Assembly (NCBI GenBank): GCA_013002885.1
Contig: JABDLS010000058.1
Coordinates: forward strand, 83,912 to 147,911
Origin: Gemmatimonadota bacterium
Lineage (GTDB): Bacteria > Gemmatimonadota > Gemmatimonadetes > Longimicrobiales > Gaopeijiaceae
Length of the DNA stretch: 64,000 bases
Direction of reading: 5' to 3'
Positions 28,579-38,764 of the stretch are shown piece by piece. How positions within the stretch are numbered: the first letter of the stretch is position 1; the number at the start of each line of letters is the position of its first letter. Position numbers and translations under genes: made by a program. The notes beneath the pieces are model-generated. The model searched no databases and had not been told where the DNA came from. It saw only the letters and a program-made list of their open reading frames with translations.

Positions 28579-29574
28579 CTACATGCGGATGGTCATCGCG
28601 CCCCAGGTCAGTCCCGCACCGAAGGCGACGGTGAGGATGTTGGCGTCTGGACCGGCACGTCCTTCTTCAATGGCTTCATCCAGGGCGATGGGCACCGTGG
28701 CGGAGCTCATGTTGCCGTAGCGGTCGACGTTCACGAAGACCTTGTCCATGGGAATGCCGGCGTACTTCGCTGTGGCTTCGATGATCCGGATGTTGGCTTG
28801 ATGCGGAACTAGGAGGTCGACGTCCAATGCGGTCCACCCGGCCTTCTTGAGGGCGATGTCGCACGCCTCGGCCATGGACCGGACGGCATTCTTGAAGATC
28901 TCCCTGCCCTGCATCTTCAGCAGGTGCCTCCCCTCGTCGAGGACGGACTGGCTGAGAGGATCGACGGCACCACCCCCCGGACGGTAGAGCAGCTCCGCGA
29001 GGTTCCCATCGGACTGCAGGTGCGAGGAGAGAATCCCCCGCCCGGACCCGTTGGCCGGCTTGAGGACGGCAGCGCCGCCCCCGTCTCCGAACAGAACGGC
29101 CGTGGTGCGGTCCTCCCAGTCGAGGATGGCGCTCATCTTCTCTGCGGCGACCACGAGAGCGACCTCGCCCCGACCCGAGGCGATGTAGCCTTCTGCCATG
29201 CTCAGACCGTACATGTGACCGGTGCAGGCAGCCATCACGTCGAAGGCCAGCGCGTTGGAGCAACCCAGCAGCGCCTGCATGTCACACGCGGTGGACGGGA
29301 GCCAGCGGTCGGGGGTGGCGGTGGAAACGATGATCAGGTCGACCTCGCCCGGTTCGACTGCGGCCCGTTCCATGGCAACGCGAGCGGCACGGGCTCCGAG
29401 CTCGGCGGCTCCCATCTCCGGCGGAGCGATACGCCGCTCCCGAATTCCCGTACGCGTTCGGATCCACTCGTCGGAGGTGTCCATCCGCTCGGCGAGATCG
29501 TCGTTGGTGACGACATTGTCGGGAAGGAATCGCCCCGTGGAGGCGATTTCGGCGATGGGCTTCGGCTTCTTCAT
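28579..29574 (-). CDS. fabH: 3-oxoacyl-[ACP] synthase III
   Basis: 331 residues. Catalytic Cys117 (AACTGHMYG), His258 and Asn261 (VPHQANIRI) and the later Asn in GNMSSATVP. It starts fatty-acid synthesis by joining an acyl-CoA primer and malonyl-ACP; whether it prefers straight or branched primers cannot be said. ATG overlaps the plsX stop as ATGA. Confidence 0.95.
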   Translation of the reverse strand: MKKPKPIAEIASTGRFLPDNVVTNDDLAERMDTSDEWIRTRTGIRERRIAPPEMGAAELGARAARVAMERAAVEPGEVDLIIVSTATPDRWLPSTACDMQALLGCSNALAFDVMAACTGHMYGLSMAEGYIASGRGEVALVVAAEKMSAILDWEDRTTAVLFGDGGGAAVLKPANGSGRGILSSHLQSDGNLAELLYRPGGGAVDPLSQSVLDEGRHLLKMQGREIFKNAVRSMAEACDIALKKAGWTALDVDLLVPHQANIRIIEATAKYAGIPMDKVFVNVDRYGNMSSATVPIALDEAIEEGRAGPDANILTVAFGAGLTWGAMTIRM

Positions 29575-30542
29575 AGCTGCAGATCCTCCGCGCTGTGGCG
29601 CACGAGGTCGGAGCGGACCGCGCGGGCCGCGACAGCCAGCGCGTTGCGAATGGCCTTGGGAGGGGATTCGCCGTGACAGATGATAGAGACACCACCCAGG
29701 CCCAACAGGGGTGCCCCGCCATATTCAGCATAGTCGAGCACGCGGAAGACGTGTTCCAGGTCCAGGAGATCGTCGTCCACGGCCTCGAGCTCCCTTCGGA
29801 GCAGGTTCACGATGTAGCCAGCCACCGATTCGTAGAACTTGAGCAGGACGTTGCCCACGAATCCGTCGCAGACGATGACGTCGCACTCGCCTCCGACGAT
29901 GTCGCGCCCCTCGATGTTGCCGATGAAGTTGATCCTCTTCTCAGCCGCGAGGAGCTCGTGAGCTTCGATGGTGAGCTCGGTCCCCTTGCCCGGCTCCTCT
30001 CCGATGTTCAGGAGCCCGACCCGAGGGTTGTTCCGCCCCATGGTGTCTTTCGCGTAGACGCTGCCCAGATGTGCGAACTGGACGAGGTGCTGGGGCTTGC
30101 ATCCGATATTGGCCCCCGCGTCCAGGAGGAGGCAGAGCTCGCCGGCCGTGGGAAGGAGCGCGCCCACCGGCGGTCGTTCGACTCCCGGAAGGGGGCGCAG
30201 CGTGAAGAGAGACGAAGCCATCACCGCGCCGGTGGAGCCGGCGCTGACGAACGCGTCGGCCTCCCCTTCCTTCTGCATACGCAAGCCCACCACGATGGAG
30301 GACTCCGGTTTGCGGCGCATCACCGCCGCGGGAGGGTCGTCGGCCGTCACGCGGTCCGGGGCGTGCCGCACGTGAAGAGTGGATGGGATCTCGCCATGGC
30401 GCTCGAGCTCCTCGCGGATGATCGTCTCGTCGCCCACCAGGACGATCTCGACGCCCTCCGCGTCGCGCAGGGCCATGAGGGCTCCTTCGACCTCGGGGGC
30501 GGGCGCCAGATCGGTGCCCATCGCGTCGAGAGCGATCTTCAT
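29571..30542 (-). CDS. plsX: Phosphate acyltransferase PlsX
   Basis: 323 residues. It makes acyl-phosphate from acyl-ACP for the PlsX/PlsY route to phosphatidic acid. Start KIALDAMGTDLAP, SAGSTGAVMASSLFTL, LLLDAGANIGCKPQHL, NIGEEPGKGTE and CDGFVGNVLLKFYE are diagnostic. It lies 35 bases after rpmF; the rpmF-plsX-fabH order is conserved in many bacteria. Confidence 0.96.
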   Translation of the reverse strand: MKIALDAMGTDLAPAPEVEGALMALRDAEGVEIVLVGDETIIREELERHGEIPSTLHVRHAPDRVTADDPPAAVMRRKPESSIVVGLRMQKEGEADAFVSAGSTGAVMASSLFTLRPLPGVERPPVGALLPTAGELCLLLDAGANIGCKPQHLVQFAHLGSVYAKDTMGRNNPRVGLLNIGEEPGKGTELTIEAHELLAAEKRINFIGNIEGRDIVGGECDVIVCDGFVGNVLLKFYESVAGYIVNLLRRELEAVDDDLLDLEHVFRVLDYAEYGGAPLLGLGGVSIICHGESPPKAIRNALAVAARAVRSDLVRHSAEDLQL

Positions 30543-30577
30543 GACACGTACTCCGGGTTACGGCCCGGCGCCGCCAC

Positions 30578-30760
30578 TCAGTCTACGTCGACTTCGAGTA
30601 CGGGCTCGCCCTTGTAGTGGCCGCACGTGGGGCAGACCCGATGCGGGCGCTTCGCGTCCCCGCATTTGGGACATGTGTGAACAGCCACGTTCTCGGCCTT
30701 GTAATGTGTGCGGCGCTTCCGCTTCCGCTGCTTCGACGTGCGTTTCTTGGGAACGGCCAT
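30578..30760 (-). CDS. rpmF: Ribosomal protein bL32
   Basis: 60 residues. Start MAVPKKRTSKQRKRKRRTHY is typical, with a zinc ribbon Cys30/Cys33 and Cys43/Cys46. Part of the large ribosomal subunit. It lies four bases after the DUF177 gene, a very common pair. Confidence 0.97.
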   Translation of the reverse strand: MAVPKKRTSKQRKRKRRTHYKAENVAVHTCPKCGDAKRPHRVCPTCGHYKGEPVLEVDVD

Positions 30761-30764
30761 CGTA

Positions 30765-31271
30765 TCACTCGCTCTTCAGTTCCCGGAGTGCCGCCCAGCG
30801 AGGGTCGGCCTCTTCCGTGCTGCAGTCACAAGACCCCTCGTTGAGGTTGAGACCGCATAGAGGACAGAGTCCTCGGCACTCCGGCTTGCATACGACAAAG
30901 GGATTCGCCGCGAGGAGGACTTCCTCGCGTACTGCTTTGCTCAGTTCCAACTCCTCTCCGACGGGGTCCAAAGCATAGGCCCCGCCGTCCTCGTCCTCGT
31001 CGGCGTCATCGACGAAGACCATCGTGAGTTCCTCGGCGAACTCGGTGTCGACGCGCTCAAGGCAACGTCGGCACTCCTGTACCAGTGTTCCAGCGATTCT
31101 ACCCCGAGCCACCACCTCGCCCGTGCCCGCGTACGACGCGCGGACGCCGACCTTTACCTTCCCCGCCCACTCCAGGTCGGTGTCCTTCCACAGGTCGTCG
31201 TCGGAAGCCACCTCGGCTTCGACGTCTACGGGACCCTCTCGGTGCAACTGCCCGAGATTGACTCTGAGCAT
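30765..31271 (-). CDS. DUF177/YceD-family protein
   Basis: 168 residues from the ATG at 31271, a start matching the family opening LRVNLGQLHREGP. Contains VQECRRCLERV and a C-terminal Cys cluster (CKPECRGLCPLCGLNLNEG-x-CDC). The family is linked to 23S rRNA metabolism and is nearly always upstream of rpmF. A promoter candidate ends eight bases before the ATG, so the message may be leaderless. Confidence 0.9.
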   Translation of the reverse strand: MLRVNLGQLHREGPVDVEAEVASDDDLWKDTDLEWAGKVKVGVRASYAGTGEVVARGRIAGTLVQECRRCLERVDTEFAEELTMVFVDDADEDEDGGAYALDPVGEELELSKAVREEVLLAANPFVVCKPECRGLCPLCGLNLNEGSCDCSTEEADPRWAALRELKSE

Positions 31272-31279
31272 AGTCGTAA

Positions 31280-31307
31280 AAGCTAGTAACAACGCGCCGA
31301 ATGTCTA
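31280..31307 (-). promoter_or_regulatory. Predicted promoter of the DUF177-rpmF-plsX-fab operon
   Basis: On the minus strand TAGACA (31307-31302), 16-base spacer, TAGCTT (31285-31280). It ends eight bases before the ATG at 31271, so transcription would begin about at the start codon. This supports 31271 over an upstream in-frame start at 31292. Read by eye. Confidence 0.4.
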
Positions 31308-31356
31308 GGATTGGCGCCGTTTGCCGACCCGCGACCGAGGTGGGGTCAGGCAGCGG

Positions 31357-31776
31357 CTAGAGTCCCAGGCGCTCGTGCGTGGAGAAGAAGAAGGCGATTT
31401 CGGTTTCAGCGTTGGTATCCGAATCGGAGGCGTGGATGGCGTTTCTGCCTTTAGACTCGGCGTAGAGCTTTCGGACGGTGCCCGGCGCGGCCTCGGCCGG
31501 GTCGGTCGCGCCGATGGTCTCCCTGAGGCGGGATACGGCGTTCTCCGCCTCGAGCACCATGGGGATGACCGGCCCCGACGTCATGAACTCGACGAGCTCG
31601 TCGTAGAAGGGCCGACCCTCGTGGACGGCGTAGAAGGCCTGCGCCTGCGCCGTATCGAGTCGCGTGAGGCGAAGGGCCCGGATGGCAAACCCAGCCGTCT
31701 CGACGTGGGCGAGAATCTTGCCGGCTTTACCGGACCCGACGGCGTCGGGCTTGATGATCGCAAGTGTATGGCTCAT
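31357..31776 (-). CDS. ndk: Nucleoside diphosphate kinase
   Basis: 139 residues. Phospho-acceptor His115 in GRNAIHASDS, start TLAIIKPDAVG. It balances nucleoside triphosphates in the cytosol. Its ATG overlaps the CBS gene's stop. Next to sucCD, which makes ATP or GTP; Ndk and succinyl-CoA synthetase are known to interact in other bacteria. Confidence 0.97.
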   Translation of the reverse strand: MSHTLAIIKPDAVGSGKAGKILAHVETAGFAIRALRLTRLDTAQAQAFYAVHEGRPFYDELVEFMTSGPVIPMVLEAENAVSRLRETIGATDPAEAAPGTVRKLYAESKGRNAIHASDSDTNAETEIAFFFSTHERLGL

Positions 31777-32228
31777 GTCTCGTTCGGATCGTCTCGCTCG
31801 TCGTGGGTCTCTCCGTGCAGGGCACGAAGAACCGCGTTTCTCGTGACAAGGCCCACCAACTCACCGTCGCGAACGACCGGGAGTTGCTCGACCTTTCGAT
31901 TGACCATCATCCGTGCCGCGTCCACGAGAGGCTGGGCCTCAGACACACACAGCACGGCTCTCGTCATGATGTCGCGGGCCGTCGGAGCACCCGCACCAGC
32001 TGCTTCCCCTTCTTCTGAGGGAGCCTCCCTGAGGACGCGCCCCAGGGCGTCGCCCGTAGTGATGATGCCCAGCACCTCGTAACGCTCCCCGACAACGGGA
32101 ATCGCTCGGAGGCCGCGACGTACCATCAGGTCTACGACTTCGTCGAGAGGCGTATCAGCATACACCCGATACTTCGCCGGCTCCGCGGCGTCCTCGACCG
32201 TGAGATCCTCGGATCCCGGTTCCGTCAT
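31773..32228 (-). CDS. Tandem CBS-domain protein
   Basis: About 151 residues consisting of two CBS motifs (VYADTPLDEVVDLMVRRGLRAIPVV ... and ARDIMTRAVLCVSEAQPLVDAA). CBS pairs usually bind adenosine nucleotides and report energy state; no catalytic domain is attached. The ATG at 32228 has AGGAGG about nine bases before it. A GTG at 32309 would add 27 Arg/Ser-rich residues but lacks a ribosome site. Between sucD and ndk, so nucleotide sensing around these enzymes is a reasonable guess. The first motif is written as two overlapping pieces of the family pattern, not a catalytic site. Confidence 0.85.
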   Translation of the reverse strand: MTEPGSEDLTVEDAAEPAKYRVYADTPLDEVVDLMVRRGLRAIPVVGERYEVLGIITTGDALGRVLREAPSEEGEAAGAGAPTARDIMTRAVLCVSEAQPLVDAARMMVNRKVEQLPVVRDGELVGLVTRNAVLRALHGETHDERDDPNET

Positions 32229-32315
32229 GGCTCCAACCCTCCTTCCCCAGCCATCGCGTCGCGATGCCGTGGATGAGCCGGACCTGGCCAGCGTGTCGCG
32301 ATAGGACACGGCTTG

Positions 32316-33200
32316 TCAGGCCAGGGCCTCTTGAATGAGTCCAACGATGTCGGCCGGCCGTTTGGCGACGGCGATCCCGTTGTCCTCGAACGCTTTCATC
32401 TTCTCTTCCGCCGTCCCCGCCGAGCCGCTGATGATGGCACCGGCGTGCCCCATCCGGCGTCCGGGCGGCGCCGTCTGGCCGGCGATGAAGCCCACCACGG
32501 GCTTGCTCATGTTCTGGCTGACGTATTCGGCGGCCTCCTGCTCGTCGGTGCCGCCGATCTCTCCGATCATCACGACGGCGGTAGTCTCCGGGTCGTTCTC
32601 GAATGCCTCGAGGCAGTCGATGAAGTTGGTCCCGATGAGGGGGTCACCGCCGATTCCCACACACGTCGTCTGACCCAGTCCCACATTGGTGAGCTGGAAG
32701 ACGGCCTCGTAGGTCAGCGTCCCCGACCGGGACACGACGCCGATTGGACCTTCGGCGACGATCTGTGCCGGCAGGATTCCCACCTTCGACTTCCCCGGTG
32801 AGATGAGACCCGGGCAGTTGGGGCCGAGAACCCGAACGCCCTTGTCACGGGCGAAGGCGTGAGCCCGCGCCATGTCGAGAACCGGGATCCCTTCCGTGAT
32901 GGCCACGACGAGATCGACGCCCGCATCGGCGGCCTCGAGGATCGCTCCTCCGGCGAAGGCAGGCGGGACGTAGATCACCGAGGTATTGGCCCCGGTCTCG
33001 GCGACGGCCTGATCCATGCCGTTGTAGATCGGGACCTTCTCGCCGTCGGGCCCTTCGAAGCTCTGTCCGCCCTTGCCCGGCGTGACGCCCGCCACGACCT
33101 GGGTCCCGTACTCGATCATCTGGCTCGTGTGGAAGGAGCCGTCGCGACCGGTGATCCCCTGGACGACCAGCTTGGTATCGGAATCGATGAAGATAGACAT
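32316..33200 (-). CDS. sucD: Succinyl-CoA synthetase alpha subunit
   Basis: 294 residues. CoA-binding domain with [14 protein letters not shown] and the phospho-His in [11 protein letters not shown]. With SucC it converts succinyl-CoA to succinate with substrate-level phosphorylation in the TCA cycle. Eight bases after sucC. Confidence 0.97.
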   Translation of the reverse strand: MSIFIDSDTKLVVQGITGRDGSFHTSQMIEYGTQVVAGVTPGKGGQSFEGPDGEKVPIYNGMDQAVAETGANTSVIYVPPAFAGGAILEAADAGVDLVVAITEGIPVLDMARAHAFARDKGVRVLGPNCPGLISPGKSKVGILPAQIVAEGPIGVVSRSGTLTYEAVFQLTNVGLGQTTCVGIGGDPLIGTNFIDCLEAFENDPETTAVVMIGEIGGTDEQEAAEYVSQNMSKPVVGFIAGQTAPPGRRMGHAGAIISGSAGTAEEKMKAFEDNGIAVAKRPADIVGLIQEALA

Positions 33201-33208
33201 ACGTGGCC

Positions 33209-34342
<1,134 letters not shown>

Positions 34343-34473
34343 GCGTTCTTGGTGGATGTGCGAGGGAGGCGACCGTGCACGGTGCCCCAAGGGTGGCCGG
34401 CGGCCGGAGAGCATGAGAAGCTACCAGAGGCCCCCGGGTGGATCAACGGCGGGGCCGGAGCGAAGGAGAACGG
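34343..34473. other. Intergenic region upstream of sucC
   Basis: 131 bases between the UPF0182 gene and sucC. It contains a perfect 12-base palindrome ACCGTGCACGGT at 34372-34383, 30 bases before the sucC ATG, possibly an operator but expected by chance several times in a window this size. No clear promoter hexamers or terminator seen. Confidence 0.35.
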
Positions 34474-37326
34474 TCAGCCCGCTTCGCCGCCGAGTCGTCG
34501 CAGCAGGGCACGGAGCTCGTCCAGCGCCGCGCCGTACCCCTGCCAGTCCCCCTGGCGGGCCCGCTCCTCGGCCTGCTCTAGAAGTCGGAGCGCCTCCGCC
34601 GGCCATGCATCGGCCTGGCCGCCCGTGGAAGACGGGTCAGGAGCGATCGCTCCCCCCTCCGTAGCTGTAACCGCAGGGGCCGTGGGGTCGGTAGCGATCA
34701 AGCCCACCGGAGGAGCGCCGGCCAGGGCCGCCACCGACGCCTCCAACGACGGGGTCATGACGACCCGTCGCCCATCGCTTACGACGAAACGCCGCAGCTC
34801 GGGAATCGCGTCGGCCTCGGCCGCGAGGAAGACGGGCTCCATGTACACGATCCGATTGCCCACGGGGATCAGGTGCAAGTGTCCGGTCCAGACCTGTGAG
34901 CCGCTCGTCCGCCAGAGGGAGAATTGCTCGGAGATGTCGGGGTCCTGCTCGACGAAGCTCTCCACCTGCCGGGGGCCCGACACCTGGTCACCTACCGGGA
35001 TGTCGAGGAGGGTGAGTTCGGGCACACCTCGATCGTCTGTTCGGGCGACCACCATCGCGGTGAGGTTCTCCCGACCCCGGGGCACGAAAACGGTCGTGAG
35101 CTGGAATCGTGACTCACTCTCCCATGGGAGGCGATAAACGCCGTACTCCGGGGCGTAGTCCACTTCGTTCTCGTTGACGGCGAGCTCACGCGGGATGTCC
35201 CACACGTCCTGTTGCTGCTGGAACGTCCGGGCGGTTTCCTGGTGGTACTGCAGCAGGACCTCGTTTTGCAGATCCAGAAGGACTCGTGGATATCGCAGAT
35301 GGCCGCGCAACTCCTCCGGCATTTCGCTCATGGGAAGGACGAGGTCCGGGTACGCCTCCTCGACGGCGTCGGCCAACGGATCGCGCACCGGGACACGGTA
35401 GAAGGCGAGATCGCCGGTAACCGCATCGACGGTGACCTTGAAGCTGTTGCGCACGTAGCGCCGACGGCGAGGTCCGAAATCGTACAGCGCTGAAAGCGGG
35501 TAGGCCGCTGTCGAGGTGAACCCCTCGAGGATCCAGATCACCCTTCCGTCGGCGATGACCGGATAGGGGTCCTCGAAGAAGTCCACGAAAGGCGCTACGG
35601 CACGCGCGCGGCTCACGACCTGGCGGCGGTGGATGAGGCGGCTCTGGTCGGAGAGTTCAGAAGAGAAGACCAGGTTCGGGTCGCCGAAGTGCCAGGCCAG
35701 GAGGAGCTTTCGCAGCGTGGATTCCAGGGCGATGCCCTCTGGGAAGTCGACTCCCGGTGCCCCGGGACTCCCGTCCGGCCCGGCGAACTGCTCTGTGCCG
35801 GCCGTAGCAACGACGTAGCGCGTCTCTGTCTGCGTGCGCGTTCCGAAGAAGATCTCGGGTCGCTCCAGCTCGAGGTCGTTCACCGCCGTGGGCCCCGAGA
35901 CGGCCTCCGGGGGGATGTTCCTCAGCAGGAGCTCGGGCCGGAAGTCGTCGGAGCGGGTGGCTGCGAGGCTGGCAACGGCTCCCACCCCCGCGACGTAGCG
36001 CTCCCGGAGATGGATGTTCTGCCAGTTCTTGTCCTGGATGCCGTCGAACTCCACCTCCCGGGTCGAAATGGCCACGGGGGTCAGCTCTCCGTCGGCGGTG
36101 GGATAGCGATCGATGGCGACGCGAGCGAACCCGTAATACGGGAAGAGCGCCTCGAGCTCCCGATAGGCCGTGAGGAGCGGCCGGGCACCCCAGACGGCGA
36201 GTCCGGCCATCTGCTCCTGGGCCTCCGTCCAGTCGATGGACGCCGTGTTGTCGTATGCGAAGGCTCTCCGCTCCATGCAGGGCGTCCCGACACCGTCCTC
36301 GGCGCAGGCGCCGTCGTGAAGCCCGAATCCAAGTCGGGTGAAGGTGAGATTATGCTCGATGTAGGGGGTTTCTTCGACGAGCTCGTTGGGGCTCACACGA
36401 AATCGCTGATACAACGACGGATACAGATTGCCGATGACCACGGTCCCGACAACCACAGCCGTGAACGACCCGACGATGGGCCACGGACGGTTCCGCAGCG
36501 CCCCCCACATCGTCCCGGCCGCTGCGCCCAGACAGATGACGGTGAGCGTCCGGAGCGCCGGCAGCCGCGCCTCCGCGTCGGCAGATCCGAATATTCCCTG
36601 CACCTCCGAGTTGCCGCTCAGAAGCAACTCGTAGCGCCCCAGCCAGAGACGGGCCGCAAGGAGGAGGAGGAAGATCGCCAGGAGCGCTCCCAGGTGCGCC
36701 CTGGGCATGTCTTGTGCCTGAAAGCGTCCTCGGACCCACGAAATGGCGCCGGTGGCGGAGTAGCCACCCGTAGCCAGCGTGAAGGCGAGGAACGTGACGA
36801 TGAGGGCATAAGTCACGACCCGGATGAGAACCGGCCACCAAAAGGCGTAGAAGCCCAGGTCGCGCTGGAGGATCGGATCCACATCGCCCCATGAAGCGCT
36901 TGAAACGGCGAGGAGTACCGCCCTACCTGTGGCGGGTGTCACGGCCGCCCCGAACCAGAGTCCGAGGATCGCCGAAGCGCTGAGGAGCGCCAATGTCACA
37001 TAGCGCTTGGGAAGCTGTTCGGAGATCTCGAGGTTGCCGAATCGTCGCCGTATCTGGATGCCGCCCAAAGTCGTGGCCGCCATCTTCAGATTGAAGTAGA
37101 CCACCACCGCCACGAAGAGACCCGCGCCGATCCGGACGCCCCACTCCCAAGCCATACGCGTCCAGAAGACGCCGATGTACCCGGCTTGAGCCTGCCAGAG
37201 GATCTCGACGTAGGCCGCAGTGATCGCCTCGCCGACCAGGATGACGAGGAGTACTCCGGTGACCGCCGCGATGGCGATCCGCCCGCCGCGAATGGCTGCG
37301 AAGAGATCGGAAGCGTCGCGGCTCAT
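34474..37326 (-). CDS. UPF0182-family large membrane protein
   Basis: 950 residues from the ATG at 37326; the frame is open further upstream inside pgm. Seven hydrophobic helices lie in the first 310 residues, followed by a large outside domain with family stretches PYIEHNLTFTRLGFGL, NIPPEAVSGPTAVNDLE, YFGTRTQTETRYVV-like and WILEGFTSTAAYPLS. The C-terminus is a helical tail after a Pro/Ala linker. Function is unknown across the family, which occurs in Actinobacteria, Cyanobacteria and others. It lies seven bases after pgm. Confidence 0.9.
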   Translation of the reverse strand: MSRDASDLFAAIRGGRIAIAAVTGVLLVILVGEAITAAYVEILWQAQAGYIGVFWTRMAWEWGVRIGAGLFVAVVVYFNLKMAATTLGGIQIRRRFGNLEISEQLPKRYVTLALLSASAILGLWFGAAVTPATGRAVLLAVSSASWGDVDPILQRDLGFYAFWWPVLIRVVTYALIVTFLAFTLATGGYSATGAISWVRGRFQAQDMPRAHLGALLAIFLLLLAARLWLGRYELLLSGNSEVQGIFGSADAEARLPALRTLTVICLGAAAGTMWGALRNRPWPIVGSFTAVVVGTVVIGNLYPSLYQRFRVSPNELVEETPYIEHNLTFTRLGFGLHDGACAEDGVGTPCMERRAFAYDNTASIDWTEAQEQMAGLAVWGARPLLTAYRELEALFPYYGFARVAIDRYPTADGELTPVAISTREVEFDGIQDKNWQNIHLRERYVAGVGAVASLAATRSDDFRPELLLRNIPPEAVSGPTAVNDLELERPEIFFGTRTQTETRYVVATAGTEQFAGPDGSPGAPGVDFPEGIALESTLRKLLLAWHFGDPNLVFSSELSDQSRLIHRRQVVSRARAVAPFVDFFEDPYPVIADGRVIWILEGFTSTAAYPLSALYDFGPRRRRYVRNSFKVTVDAVTGDLAFYRVPVRDPLADAVEEAYPDLVLPMSEMPEELRGHLRYPRVLLDLQNEVLLQYHQETARTFQQQQDVWDIPRELAVNENEVDYAPEYGVYRLPWESESRFQLTTVFVPRGRENLTAMVVARTDDRGVPELTLLDIPVGDQVSGPRQVESFVEQDPDISEQFSLWRTSGSQVWTGHLHLIPVGNRIVYMEPVFLAAEADAIPELRRFVVSDGRRVVMTPSLEASVAALAGAPPVGLIATDPTAPAVTATEGGAIAPDPSSTGGQADAWPAEALRLLEQAEERARQGDWQGYGAALDELRALLRRLGGEAG

Positions 37327-37333
37327 ACGAGAA

Positions 37334-38707
37334 TCAGGGGAACGTGACGCCCTGCTCCGCCAGCCACTCGGCCACGACGGCACGGATCTCGTCGAGACGC
37401 TCCTGCGTCCGGGCCTCGAGGCGCGCGACGATGACCGGCTGGGTGTTCGAGGTACGCAGCAGCGCCCAACCGTCCCCGAACAGAACGCGAACGCCGTCGA
37501 CGTCGATGACGTCGTAGCTCGCACTGAAGTGCTCCACGGCCCGCTCCACGATCTCCCATTTCTCCTCCTCCGTCACCTCGATGCGGATCTCGGGCGTCGA
37601 GACATACACCGGGAAGTCGCCAACCCGTTCGGAGAAGGATCGTTCCCCGTGACTGAGAATGGCGATGAGGCGGCAGGCGTCGTAGAGGGCATCGTCGAAG
37701 CCGAAGTAGTCGTCGGCGACCATGATGTGACCCGACAGCTCTCCGGCAAGGAGAGCTCCGGTCTCCTTCATCTTCACCTTCTGGAGGGAGTGGCCCGTCT
37801 TCCACATGATGGGTTCGCCGCCGGCGGCCTCGAAGACCTCGGGAAGCGCCTGGCTGCACTTCACGTCGAACACCAGCTTCTGGCCGGGGCCCCGCTTCTC
37901 CAGAAGGTCCAACCCGAAGAGGAGGAGGAGCATGTCTCCCCGGACGATAGCCCCGTTCTCGTCCACCGCGCCGATGCGGTCGGCGTCCCCGTCGAAAGCC
38001 ACACCCAGGTCGTGGGGCGACTCCTGTACAGTCCCGATGAGGTCCTCGAGATTCTTGTCCACCGTCGGATCGGGGTGGTGATTCGGGAAGGTCCCGTCGG
38101 ACTCGCAGAAGAGCGGCGTGACCTCGACACCCATGGCCTCCAGGAGTTGAACGGCCACGAGTGCCCCGCTCCCGTTCCCACAGTCTACCGCCACCTTCAT
38201 GTGTCGACCGAGCTGGAAACGACCGGCGACATCCTCCACGTAGCGGTCGAGGACCTCCACGCTGTCGAGATTCCCTTCTCCGTCCTGGAGATCCTCTTCC
38301 ACGATCCGCCGATGGAGGTCCTGGATGGCATCGCCGTATAGAGCCGCGCGCCCGGCGGTCATCTTGATACCGTTCCACTCCGGTGGGTTGTGCGAGCCCG
38401 TGATCTGAACCCCGGCGTGGGCCTCGAACGTCACCTCGGACCAGTACAGGACCGGCGTCGGTACGGTACCGACATCCAGGACGTCGGCACCCCCGGCCCG
38501 CAGCCCCCGGATGAGTCCATCCGCGAGGGTGGGCGACGACTCGCGGTTGTCGTGCCCTACGACGATGCGCGGTCGGTCGAGGCCTCCTTCGTCGCGGACC
38601 TGGGAGGCGAAGGCACGGCCGACGGCTTCGGCGATGCCCGCGTCCAAATCCTCTCCGACGATACCCCGGATGTCGTACTGGCGGAAAATGTGCGGCTTCA
38701 TGGTCAT
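37334..38707 (-). CDS. Phosphomannomutase/phosphoglucomutase
   Basis: 457 residues, AlgC/ManB-like alpha-D-phosphohexomutase. Phosphoserine Ser105 in TGSHNPPEWNG, metal loop FDGDADRIGA, sugar-binding GELSGHIMVADDYFG and phosphate-binding RTSNTQPV. It interconverts sugar 1- and 6-phosphates, supplying GDP-mannose or UDP-glucose routes for surface glycans. Substrate preference cannot be fixed. ATG 38701 is an alternative start two codons in. 57 bases after nuoN. Confidence 0.93.
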   Translation of the reverse strand: MTMKPHIFRQYDIRGIVGEDLDAGIAEAVGRAFASQVRDEGGLDRPRIVVGHDNRESSPTLADGLIRGLRAGGADVLDVGTVPTPVLYWSEVTFEAHAGVQITGSHNPPEWNGIKMTAGRAALYGDAIQDLHRRIVEEDLQDGEGNLDSVEVLDRYVEDVAGRFQLGRHMKVAVDCGNGSGALVAVQLLEAMGVEVTPLFCESDGTFPNHHPDPTVDKNLEDLIGTVQESPHDLGVAFDGDADRIGAVDENGAIVRGDMLLLLFGLDLLEKRGPGQKLVFDVKCSQALPEVFEAAGGEPIMWKTGHSLQKVKMKETGALLAGELSGHIMVADDYFGFDDALYDACRLIAILSHGERSFSERVGDFPVYVSTPEIRIEVTEEEKWEIVERAVEHFSASYDVIDVDGVRVLFGDGWALLRTSNTQPVIVARLEARTQERLDEIRAVVAEWLAEQGVTFP

Positions 38708-38764
38708 GCTGGAAGGCCTTCCTGGTTCGACGATGAGTCGATGCGGGTTCCGTTGCTCCCGAGA

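Noticed and set aside
30871..30890. GGCAC...TTGCA near 30874 as a sigma-54 promoter, prompted by rpoN in the window.
   Set aside because: The GG to GC distance is one base too long and it lies inside the DUF177 coding region.
34372..34383. Perfect 12-base palindrome upstream of sucC as an operator.
   Set aside because: About sixteen such palindromes are expected by chance in 64 kb, and it has no second copy or flanking promoter. It is kept only as a note.
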